From Mucilaginibacter tundrae (lineage in GTDB: Bacteria > Bacteroidota > Bacteroidia > Sphingobacteriales > Sphingobacteriaceae), in NCBI RefSeq assembly GCF_013408825.1, contig NZ_JACCBZ010000013.1, positions 1 to 64,000 on the forward strand: a stretch of 64,000 nt of DNA, given 5' to 3'. Each line of letters opens with the position of its first letter. Position 1 is the first letter of the stretch. Below the pieces are notes generated by a model. The model saw only the letters and a list, made by a program, of their open reading frames with translations. It searched no databases and was not told where the DNA came from. The position numbers and the translations under genes are program-made. Positions 24,926-31,174 of this stretch are shown one piece after another.

Positions 24926-25030
24926 TTTATAGTCACCCTTTTATTAGCCAGACATGAGTGGTTTTATCTATGTAGCTGTGGCTGGTTGTAATAAAAAGTA
25001 CTTCGTTTGTTTAGTGGAAGATAAAACTGT

Positions 25031-25552
25031 ATGAAAGTTCACAATGGAATGCGGCCTCACGACGTAGTTGTGCTATTAAAGATTATTTCACAGGGTGACA
25101 AGTGGTTGAACAGAGACCTGTCTGAAGGCTTATACATAAGTTCATCTGAAATCAGTGAATCTTTAAACCGCTCAATGATCGCTCGTTTAATCAGTCCTGA
25201 CAAGAAAAAGGTGTTTAAAAGTGCATTGATTCGTTTTATTGAGAACGGATTACCGTTTGTTTTCCCGGTGAAACCGGGTGCTGTAGAACGAGGCATTCCA
25301 ACCGCCCACAGCGCGCCGATTTTAAAAGAATATATTTTATCAGAAGAACATTACGTTTGGCCAACTCCCCATGGAAAAGTCAGAGGGCAGTCGATTATGC
25401 CATTATATCCAAATCAAGTCAAAGCGGTTATGACTGACGACAAGCTGTATAATATGCTAGCTTTGGTAGACAGCGTTCGAGCAGGAAAGGTGAGGGAGTG
25501 TGAAAAAGCCATTGAATTGTTGAAACAAATTTTCGGATTGGAATATGTGTGA
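25031..25552 (+). CDS. Winged-helix-like DNA-binding protein
   Basis: The 173-residue protein starts MRPHDVVVLLKIIS and carries a MarR-like winged helix-turn-helix in the first 60 residues (WLNRDLSEGLYISSSEISES, then LNRSMIARLI). A second conserved part follows: LPFVFPVKPGAVERGIPTAH, VWPTPHGKVRGQSIMPLYP and a C-terminal helix KVRECEKAIELLK. I know this as a widespread uncharacterised bacterial family but cannot give it a function. It is followed at 100 nt by the AbiE-like pair on the same strand and could be part of the same defence module, or a lone regulator. Confidence 0.6.
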   Translation: MKVHNGMRPHDVVVLLKIISQGDKWLNRDLSEGLYISSSEISESLNRSMIARLISPDKKKVFKSALIRFIENGLPFVFPVKPGAVERGIPTAHSAPILKEYILSEEHYVWPTPHGKVRGQSIMPLYPNQVKAVMTDDKLYNMLALVDSVRAGKVRECEKAIELLKQIFGLEYV

Positions 25553-25604
25553 GCAATCGCCTGGAAGCAAATGATTCTTTAAATTATGGCTATATTTAAA
25601 AATC

Positions 25605-25643
25605 AAACTTTCGGCAATTTTTCATATTTATTGCCGTAAATTT
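25605..25643. promoter_or_regulatory. Palindromic operator/promoter of AbiE-like pair
   Basis: Arms of AAACTTTCGGCAAT type (25605-25618) face an imperfect complement (25630-25643, two mismatches of 14). The right arm overlaps TAAATTTG at 25637-25644, which matches the Bacteroidota -7 element, so a protein bound here would block the promoter. A closely related palindrome follows the operon at 27487-27525. In known AbiE systems the antitoxin represses its own promoter by binding inverted repeats. Confidence 0.6.
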
Positions 25644-25655
25644 GTTTAATTAAAA

Positions 25656-26414
25656 ATCAATCGTATAAAAGAATCAAATGACATAGCAAGGCTTAATGCC
25701 TATTTTGGAGAGCAACTTGAGCTTTCCCTGGATGCTCTGCGCTATTATTTTCGTGCAAACGAACCTCACATACCAGATGCTACAATTAAATGGCGCATAC
25801 ATGATATGGTAAATTCGGGTGTACTTAGCCGAACTGGTCGTGGCCTTTATCAGCTTGGAACCGGACATAATTATACACCCGAGCTTTCACCCCGAATATT
25901 AAAGATCAACAAGCTTTTAAAAAAGCGGTTTCCATTAATTTCGTACTGTGTGTGGGATTCCGGAATGTTAAATGAATTTGCACAGCACCTCAGTAGTTAT
26001 CATTTCATTTTGGTAGATATAGAACGTGATGTAGCAGAATCTGTATACTTCCAGCTTAAAGAGGAATTCAGCGGTGTTTTTCTTCGGCCTTCTGAAATGT
26101 TACTGAACAATGTACTGTCTGATTTTCGTTTGCCTTTGGTCGTAAGATATTTGGTTAGTGAAAGCCCGATTTCTATGCGTAATGATATGCCGGTTGTCAC
26201 TGTTGAAAAAATGTTGGTTGACATATTCTCCGATCCGGAATTTGGGTATCTTATCGGTAGTGAGCGGCGGGCAATATTTAGTAACGCTTATTATAAGTAT
26301 ATAATCAATGAAAATAAACTTTTGCGTTATGCCGCACGTAAAGGTAAGAAAGAGGAAATCCAAAATTATATACAAAAGGGTAACTTTAATAAACAACGAC
26401 CTAACCTAATTTAA
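25656..26414 (+). CDS. AbiEi-like antitoxin (DUF6577-type), start unclear
   Basis: The homologous frame runs from just after a stop at 25647: NRIKESNDIARLNAYFGEQL, LELSLDALRYYF, IKWRIHDMVNSGVLSRTGRG and LYQLG form a winged-helix of the AbiEi/DUF6577 antitoxin kind, followed by an alpha/beta part (HFILVDIERDVAESVYFQL). No ATG, GTG or TTG is in frame before 25806, and starting there would remove the recognition helices. Position 25656 (ATC) is therefore given as a hypothetical non-standard start, with 252 residues. The gene could also be partly inactive. The toxin-like gene follows 5 nt downstream, an arrangement typical of AbiE pairs. Confidence 0.6.
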   Translation: MNRIKESNDIARLNAYFGEQLELSLDALRYYFRANEPHIPDATIKWRIHDMVNSGVLSRTGRGLYQLGTGHNYTPELSPRILKINKLLKKRFPLISYCVWDSGMLNEFAQHLSSYHFILVDIERDVAESVYFQLKEEFSGVFLRPSEMLLNNVLSDFRLPLVVRYLVSESPISMRNDMPVVTVEKMLVDIFSDPEFGYLIGSERRAIFSNAYYKYIINENKLLRYAARKGKKEEIQNYIQKGNFNKQRPNLI

Positions 26415-26419
26415 CCAAA

Positions 26420-27484
26420 ATGATTTCCAAGGAAAGCCTTACACCGGAGTGGCTGGCGGGCGTATCTGCAAAAAACAATAGAGCCGACAAAATCTTAGTA
26501 GAAAAGGTAATTCGTGCATTACTACTTTTAGAAGGTCTTGTTAAATCCGATCTCAAGTTTGTTTTCAAAGGGGGGACGGCGCTTATGCTATTAATGAACA
26601 GCACTAAGCGTCTTTCAATTGACATTGATATTATTGTCAGCAAACAGCAAGGCCTTGATCAACACTTTACATCTTTTTTAACTGAACAGGGTTTTACGCG
26701 GTTCGAATTACAGGAAAGAAAAACAGCGACCGGTATTGAAAAGGCGCACTATAAATTCTTTTATGTGCCGGTCCATAAATCTAACTTGAACGAAGATTAT
26801 GTACTCTTGGATATCCTGTTCGAGGAACCTCATTATGCAAAAGTAATAGACTGGCCTATAGATTCCAGTTTTGTGCAACAGAATGGCGATCCGATAAAAG
26901 TGAAGCTACCTTGCCATGAAGATATTCTGGGCGATAAATTGACCGCCTTTGCACCTAACACCACAGGTATACCATACGAAAAGAGTGGAGATCTGAAGAC
27001 TATGGAGATCATGAAGCAACTATTTGATATTGGCAGCCTGGTGGATGTAGTAGAAGATATAGGCATTGTCGCTCAGACTTTTGATATTTTTGCTAAAACA
27101 GAGATTGGATATCGCAAATGTGATACTGATGTTAATGGTGTATTGGATGATATCTATGATACTGCTCTCCATATATGCAGTCGTGGCGTTGAGGGTAAAG
27201 GGGATTTTGCGGCCTTAACTCGTGGCATTACACAGATTAAAAGGTTTATCTTTTCTGAGAGTTATCATATTGACCGTGCTATCGTTGACGCAGCAAAAGC
27301 GGCGTATATGGCTACAGTCCTTCAAGAGCAACATACCGAGTTGGTAAGATACCAGGACGCCGCGCAAGTTAAAGATCTCGTGATAGATCAAACGTTTAAT
27401 TCAAAGCTGAATAAATTGAAAAGAGGAAACCCGGAAGCTTTTTTTTATTGGTACCAAATTTCTTTGGTTAAGAAAATAAAGTAA
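26420..27484 (+). CDS. AbiEii-type nucleotidyltransferase toxin
   Basis: The 354-residue protein carries the AbiEii/AbiGii nucleotidyltransferase signatures: KFVFKGGTALMLLMN (residues 46-60) with the GG(S/T) loop, the metal-binding pair in LSIDIDIIV (D68 and D70), and LPCHEDILGDKLTAFAPN, the motif with the conserved lysine. These toxins transfer nucleotides onto tRNA or other targets and inhibit growth; in type IV systems the antitoxin acts at the promoter rather than by direct contact. All key residues look intact. It is cotranscribed with the AbiEi-like gene. The likely role is abortive infection or stabilisation of the island. Confidence 0.85.
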   Translation: MISKESLTPEWLAGVSAKNNRADKILVEKVIRALLLLEGLVKSDLKFVFKGGTALMLLMNSTKRLSIDIDIIVSKQQGLDQHFTSFLTEQGFTRFELQERKTATGIEKAHYKFFYVPVHKSNLNEDYVLLDILFEEPHYAKVIDWPIDSSFVQQNGDPIKVKLPCHEDILGDKLTAFAPNTTGIPYEKSGDLKTMEIMKQLFDIGSLVDVVEDIGIVAQTFDIFAKTEIGYRKCDTDVNGVLDDIYDTALHICSRGVEGKGDFAALTRGITQIKRFIFSESYHIDRAIVDAAKAAYMATVLQEQHTELVRYQDAAQVKDLVIDQTFNSKLNKLKRGNPEAFFYWYQISLVKKIK

Positions 27485-27486
27485 AC

Positions 27487-27525
27487 AAACTTTCGGCAGT
27501 AAATTCATATTACTGCCCAAAGTTT
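27487..27525. repeat. Palindrome after AbiE-like toxin gene
   Basis: Two 16-nt arms with one mismatch (left arm AAACTTTCGGCAGTAA) lie 3 nt after the toxin stop codon. The core ACTTTCGGCA is the same as in the palindrome upstream of the pair (25605-25643). It may be a second antitoxin binding site, a terminator, or both. Confidence 0.65.
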
Positions 27526-27528
27526 AAT

Positions 27529-27750
27529 TCAATATTGTTTTACTGAAATGTTTTTGGGGTCTGTAGTCGATTGCAAAATATCAATAGATGCCAGTTTCTT
27601 TTTAAGCACTTCCATATCGGAGCTTATTTTATGATCCATCACTTTAGCATAGATCTGCGTGTAGGCGCAAAGGTGTGCCTGGCAATATAAAATGTAAGTG
27701 GGTTTTTAATTCCGCAAATGTCAGCGACTCTTCAAGATAATTATGCTATT
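27529..27750 (-). pseudogene. 3' remnant of a second tyrosine integrase
   Basis: Read on the minus strand, this stretch encodes TQIYAKVMDHKISSDMEVLK and then KKLASIDILQ before a stop at 27529-27531. It mirrors the C-terminus of the intact integrase at 28540 (TQIYAKVLDHKISSDMQLLR). Further upstream the similarity continues in nucleotide sequence, but with about 80 nt deleted around the second half of the catalytic domain and a shifted frame. It is clearly a decayed copy of a related integrase, so another element was once integrated here or the gene was duplicated and deleted. Confidence 0.75.
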
Positions 27751-27872
27751 TTACACAATAATTTTTACCGGCTCATAATACGGTCTTAATTATACAACTT
27801 GCACCTTACAAACAGTAACCAATAATCCATCCGGAAATCCTTTGTTCTTTCAACAATTTAATTTAAAATATT

Positions 27873-28253
27873 ATGAAATACTTACTCATTTTTATTTTTA
27901 TTCTTACGACTAAGATCTCATTTAGTCAATCTATTATAATCATTACAGGCAACGACGCTTATAAATATATTGGGCAAAAGGTTGATGTACTTGATAATCT
28001 TTATGATGGAAAGATTACCAGTGATTCTACTGCGGTTTTTCACATGGGTGAAAAAACAAGTTCACCCCGTATGACCATAATTTATATATCGAAAGACAGG
28101 GGAAGAAAATTTCCCATGGATCCGAGAATTGTTGAAAAGCTTCAGCGAATTAAACAACGCTTTTATGGTGCTGTTACAGGGACTGCGCAAGCGCCTCAAA
28201 TGATTATTACTGGTCATCCCGGCCCTATGCCACGTCAGCTTGGAAAAATGTGA
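27873..28253 (+). CDS. Secreted OB-fold-like protein
   Basis: The 126-residue protein has a signal peptide (MKYLLIFIFILTTKISFSQ, cleavage after FSQ). The mature part has a small beta-barrel pattern: DAYKYIGQKVDVLDNLYD, MTIIYISKD and RFYGAVTGTAQAPQMIITG, similar to the tOB/BOF-like OB-fold domains in Bacteroidota secreted proteins that may bind nucleic acids or ligands. No enzyme motif is visible. It stands alone between two integrase-related segments, so it may be cargo of the older element. No clear promoter consensus was found. Confidence 0.6.
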   Translation: MKYLLIFIFILTTKISFSQSIIIITGNDAYKYIGQKVDVLDNLYDGKITSDSTAVFHMGEKTSSPRMTIIYISKDRGRKFPMDPRIVEKLQRIKQRFYGAVTGTAQAPQMIITGHPGPMPRQLGKM

Positions 28254-28310
28254 AATAGGGTGAAATGAATTATTAGAAGGAGCCCGTTGACGCCAGTTAT
28301 TATTTAATTA

Positions 28311-28343
28311 CATTTAATTACATTTAATTACATTTAATTACAT
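28311..28343. repeat. 10-bp tandem repeat
   Basis: Just over three units of a 10-bp sequence (CATTTAATTA type) lie head to tail. It is an AT-rich microsatellite-like array with no spacers, so not a CRISPR array. Confidence 0.75.
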
Positions 28344-28500
28344 CCAAGCATATTAAAGAAGATATCAAACATACTTATAGCTTAAATCATTTAAGAGAAA
28401 AAGAAGCTCATTCTACCAACAGCCCAGCAGTATCGGCCACGTTGAAAATCTTGAATGGTATCGCAACCGGACATTTAAGGTTTAAGTTATTATCAAATTT

Positions 28501-28527
28501 CAACTACCGAGTTTTGCTCGGTAGTTG
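28501..28527 (-). terminator. Terminator of the integrase gene
   Basis: Perfect 11-bp arms (CAACTACCGAG and its complement) enclose a five-nucleotide loop. It lies 12 nt downstream of the integrase stop on the minus strand; only a short T-rich run (GAAATTTG) follows. Confidence 0.55.
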
Positions 28528-28539
28528 ATTTGCAACAGC

Positions 28540-29757
28540 TTAACCAATTGCTAATTTTTTTCTTAGCAGTTGCATATCGGAGCTGATTTTATGATCTAAG
28601 ACTTTTGCATATATCTGGGTAGTTTTTATACTGGTATGTCCCATCATCTTGGCAACACTTTCTATTGGAACACCATTGTTAAGCGTTACCGTTGTGGCAA
28701 AAGTGTGCCGCGCAATATGAAATGTGAGTGGCTTTTTAATTTTGCAAATGTCTGCGATCTCTTTAAGATAAGCATTCATTTTTTGGTTGCTCATTACCGG
28801 GAGCAGCGTGTCCTTAACAACGCATTGCGGGTGATCCTCGTAGGCGCGAATTACGGATAACGCAACGGGCAAGACTGGTATTCTCGAAATGGTATCCGTT
28901 TTTTGCCTACGGGTATATATCCATAAATCACCATCAATTCCCTTGACAAGTTCCGAACGTTTTAACTTATGAACATCTACATAGGCTAAACCTGTGTAAC
29001 AGCAGAACACAAACATATCTCTAACCGTATTTAACCGCTCTACACTGAATTTCTTTTTGCATAGCCGATGTAGTTCTTCGTTGTTTAATACTTCTCTGTG
29101 TACAGCCTTCTGTTTAGGCTTATAGTTCAGATAAGGATCAACCGTTAGCCAGCCATTGCCTAAGCATATACGCACGATCTTGCCAAGGTTCTTAATGTAC
29201 TTAATAGCTGAGTTATTTCCGCACTTGCGAACGCTTCGGAGGTAGTATTCAAAATCATTCAGGAATGCAAAGTTTATCCTTGTTACCGGGATATCAGAAA
29301 TGTTATGATGCAGTTGCATAAAGTCCCGGACATGCATTAAGCAGGTTTCATATCGCTGAAGTGTGCTTTTTTCAAACTCTTGGCCAACGAGGGATTTCAT
29401 CTTGTCGTTATGATCTTCAAATACAGATAAAAGTGTGCGTGCTTTTTCTGCTTTACCTGTAAAGCGATTTTTGAGTGTTTCGGCAGTTACCAACTCGTCT
29501 GCGTCAGACATTCTGCGTTGTAAGTCGTAGATCTTAAATTGAATATCATTTAAATAAGTATTCAACGTTTTTGCATCAGTTTTAGATCCAATGGCCCTGC
29601 CGCTTACTGCGTCCCATCCTTCGGGCAGATGTTTTCGTCCTACCGCAAGTTCTGCGCGGTGACCATCCAACGTGATGCGTAAATAAATAGGCATCTCACC
29701 TGATTGATAATTTTTTGGCTTTCTCAGGGAAAAAAGCAAAGAGAGTGTAGTCCTCAT
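28540..29757 (-). CDS. Tyrosine recombinase/integrase
   Basis: The 405-residue protein has the Bacteroidota integrase architecture: an N-terminal arm-binding segment (about 1-100), a SAM-like core-binding domain (about 105-205) and a catalytic domain (about 220-395). Catalytic residues are seen in FHIARHTFA (H347, R350), MMGHTSIKTTQIYAKV (H374, and the nucleophile Y383) and a lysine in RRQKTDT (K286). The first arginine position is Ala258 in YTGLAYVD, which is common in this group. The gene points away from tRNA-Asp, whose 3' end lies 254 nt upstream, so it probably inserted the island at that gene. No excisionase is next to it; the HTH gene at 13643 is far away. Confidence 0.9.
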   Translation of the reverse strand: MRTTLSLLFSLRKPKNYQSGEMPIYLRITLDGHRAELAVGRKHLPEGWDAVSGRAIGSKTDAKTLNTYLNDIQFKIYDLQRRMSDADELVTAETLKNRFTGKAEKARTLLSVFEDHNDKMKSLVGQEFEKSTLQRYETCLMHVRDFMQLHHNISDIPVTRINFAFLNDFEYYLRSVRKCGNNSAIKYIKNLGKIVRICLGNGWLTVDPYLNYKPKQKAVHREVLNNEELHRLCKKKFSVERLNTVRDMFVFCCYTGLAYVDVHKLKRSELVKGIDGDLWIYTRRQKTDTISRIPVLPVALSVIRAYEDHPQCVVKDTLLPVMSNQKMNAYLKEIADICKIKKPLTFHIARHTFATTVTLNNGVPIESVAKMMGHTSIKTTQIYAKVLDHKISSDMQLLRKKLAIG

Positions 29758-29858
29758 AACTTTTGATTAATTAAAAGTGAAACAAATTTGATCAATTAAT
29801 CATTTGGAATCAAGATGTTCAATGGTTGAACACGCTGTATATCAATTTATTATAGTAC

Positions 29859-29901
29859 AATTCGGGAGTTCAACAGCAGTCTTGTAAATGACTCCCGAAT
29901 T
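29859..29901. repeat. Inverted repeat between integrase and tRNA-Asp
   Basis: Perfect 11-bp arms (AATTCGGGAGT at 29859-29869 and its complement at 29891-29901) flank 21 nt. The position, between integrase and tRNA, suits recombinase arm-binding sites or part of the attachment region. Confidence 0.5.
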
Positions 29902-29952
29902 ACTCCCTTTTTATATGCGAAAAGATGAATAATTCGGTGTGCCCTTAAAATG

Positions 29953-29988
29953 AAAAACCCCTCAGATGACATCATCTGAGGGGTTTTT
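29953..29988 (-). terminator. Strong terminator downstream of tRNA-Asp
   Basis: A near-perfect palindrome with about 17-bp arms (CCCCTCAGATGA core plus A/T tracts) and a CA loop is bounded by T-runs on both sides. It starts 22 nt beyond the 3' end of tRNA-Asp and can stop transcription from either direction. Confidence 0.9.
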
Positions 29989-30010
29989 ACTGTTTTTGGT
30001 ATTGAAAAAG

Positions 30011-30084
30011 CGGAATGGACGGGACTCGAACCCGCGACCCCATGCGTGACAGGCATGTATTCTAACCAGCTGAACTACCACTCC
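30011..30084 (-). tRNA. tRNA-Asp (anticodon GTC)
   Basis: On the minus strand a full cloverleaf can be drawn. The acceptor stem is GGAGTGG with CCATTCC, the anticodon loop is CTGTCAC (anticodon GTC) on a CATGC/GCATG stem, and the T arm contains GGTTCGAGTCC. The CCA tail is not encoded. A good promoter lies just upstream (30096-30125). The 3' end faces the integrase gene, which makes it the probable attachment site of the accessory island. Confidence 0.95.
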
Positions 30085-30095
30085 GTTTGGGATGG

Positions 30096-30125
30096 CAAAT
30101 ATAAGGAGATTTTATATTTACACAA
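30096..30125 (-). promoter_or_regulatory. Promoter of tRNA-Asp
   Basis: On the minus strand TTG (30125-30123) and TATATTTG (30103-30096) are spaced by 19 nt, which is the Bacteroidota -33/-7 consensus. The -7 element ends about 12 nt before the tRNA 5' end. Confidence 0.75.
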
Positions 30126-30226
30126 GGGCTTATTTAAAAAAAGTTTTATTAGCGGTATATCACTTTAAAAATGAGGTTTTTAATTTAATAAAAGGCTATT
30201 TCTAATGCTTTTTATGCAGTGATGGG

Positions 30227-30880
30227 ATGAAACCGTTATCGCGCAAAGTTGTTAAACAAATAAAAAACATGAACAACGCATCTGACAATATTCCTCAACA
30301 ATTCGAGGGCGAGCATACCGACGTGATTCATTTTGTTGATTGCGAGAATAAGGAGAAGGCACATGAACTGTTTCAATTGGCTAAAAGCAGGTTAAAGGAT
30401 ATATCCAATTGGCACACCTTTAGCGGCCCGGGCTCATCTAAGTTTTCTATAACTGATACCAAAGGGAATGAAGACTATAAGCTGGCCGAAAAGGGAGATC
30501 ACTTCTATATTAATCTGCCTGCCCCCGGCTCTATTGCCGGCGGTGGACTGGAATGGGTACGCATAGAAAAAATAATTGACGTAGAGGACGCTAACGCTGA
30601 ATCTGAATACATCACTATGACGGTTAGGCCTGTTGCCAATCCGCGTACAAATGAAGGTTCAATAGCTCATTTTTTCAGTCATGACTCTACCAGCACTTTT
30701 ATCGTTGAACGTTACCTTAACCACGTAAGCGCAGCAGTGCATGGCCGGAATGAAGTGCCTAACAATACTGATGTTAATATTTATGATTCTGTACGTAATA
30801 CTATAGTAGCATTATCTGCACGAGCAGGCCTGTCAGGTCCACAGTGGAAAAAACTGGTAGTGGGACTGCTTAAAGAGTAA
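30227..30880 (+). CDS. Conserved hypothetical protein
   Basis: I do not recognise a domain with a known function. The 217-residue protein has no signal peptide or membrane segment, an N-terminal basic stretch (KVVKQIKNMNN), and a mixed alpha/beta centre with FHxVD-like and PAPGSIAGGGLEWVRIEKI motifs and conserved SHDSTSTFIVERYLNHV. The last 60 residues may be helical (RNTIVALSARAGLSGPQWKK). It is the first gene to the right of tRNA-Asp, so it belongs to the core side. It looks intact and expressed; function is not inferred. Confidence 0.7.
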   Translation: MKPLSRKVVKQIKNMNNASDNIPQQFEGEHTDVIHFVDCENKEKAHELFQLAKSRLKDISNWHTFSGPGSSKFSITDTKGNEDYKLAEKGDHFYINLPAPGSIAGGGLEWVRIEKIIDVEDANAESEYITMTVRPVANPRTNEGSIAHFFSHDSTSTFIVERYLNHVSAAVHGRNEVPNNTDVNIYDSVRNTIVALSARAGLSGPQWKKLVVGLLKE

Positions 30881-30970
30881 TTAACTATTGTTTGTAATAT
30901 TTATGTGATGATTAAACAATAGCGGTTTAATACAGTTTATATTTATAGTAATATTACAAAAAACAAAATT

Positions 30971-31087
30971 ATGAAAACAGTAAAAGTATTAGCCATCGCT
31001 ATGATAGCTTTGTTTAGCTACCAGGCAGTAAGTGCAAGTGGTTTAAATCATCATCATCACCGTCGTCACTGGCATCACCGCAGATAG
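30971..31087 (+). CDS. Small secreted histidine-rich peptide
   Basis: A 38-residue ORF too short for normal gene finders begins MKTVKVLAIAMIALFSYQ with a clear signal peptide (cleavage near VSA-S). The short mature end is His/Arg-rich (NHHHHRRHWHHRR). Eight histidines in 17 mature residues suggest metal (zinc, copper, nickel) binding, but this is inference. It is followed by two hairpins in succession, which supports it as a transcribed unit. A T/A-rich segment precedes it without an exact promoter consensus. Confidence 0.65.
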   Translation: MKTVKVLAIAMIALFSYQAVSASGLNHHHHRRHWHHRR

Positions 31088-31115
31088 TATATAACCTGTA
31101 GACAGGTTATATACT
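31086..31115. repeat. Palindrome overlapping the small-peptide stop codon
   Basis: Perfect 14-bp arms (AGTATATAACCTGT) with a two-base loop include the TAG stop of the His-rich ORF. It is followed closely by the strong terminator at 31119. Confidence 0.7.
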
Positions 31116-31118
31116 AAC

Positions 31119-31155
31119 AAAAAAGGCTGTTACAAATTTGTAACAGCCTTTTTTT
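31119..31155. terminator. Bidirectional terminator
   Basis: A perfect 24-nt palindrome (GGCTGTTACAAA and its complement, 31125-31148) lies between an A-tract and a T-tract, so it can end transcripts of the small peptide gene on the plus strand and of infB on the minus strand. Confidence 0.9.
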
Positions 31156-31174
31156 ATTTGCTTTAGGGTGCTAA

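Noticed and set aside
28311..28343. Tandem repeat as a possible CRISPR array
   Set aside because: Units are 10 bp, head to tail without spacers, and no cas genes are present.
28344..28527. Open frame between the tandem repeat and the integrase terminator
   Set aside because: It has no start codon, runs into the terminator hairpin and matches no family I know; it may be a degraded fragment.
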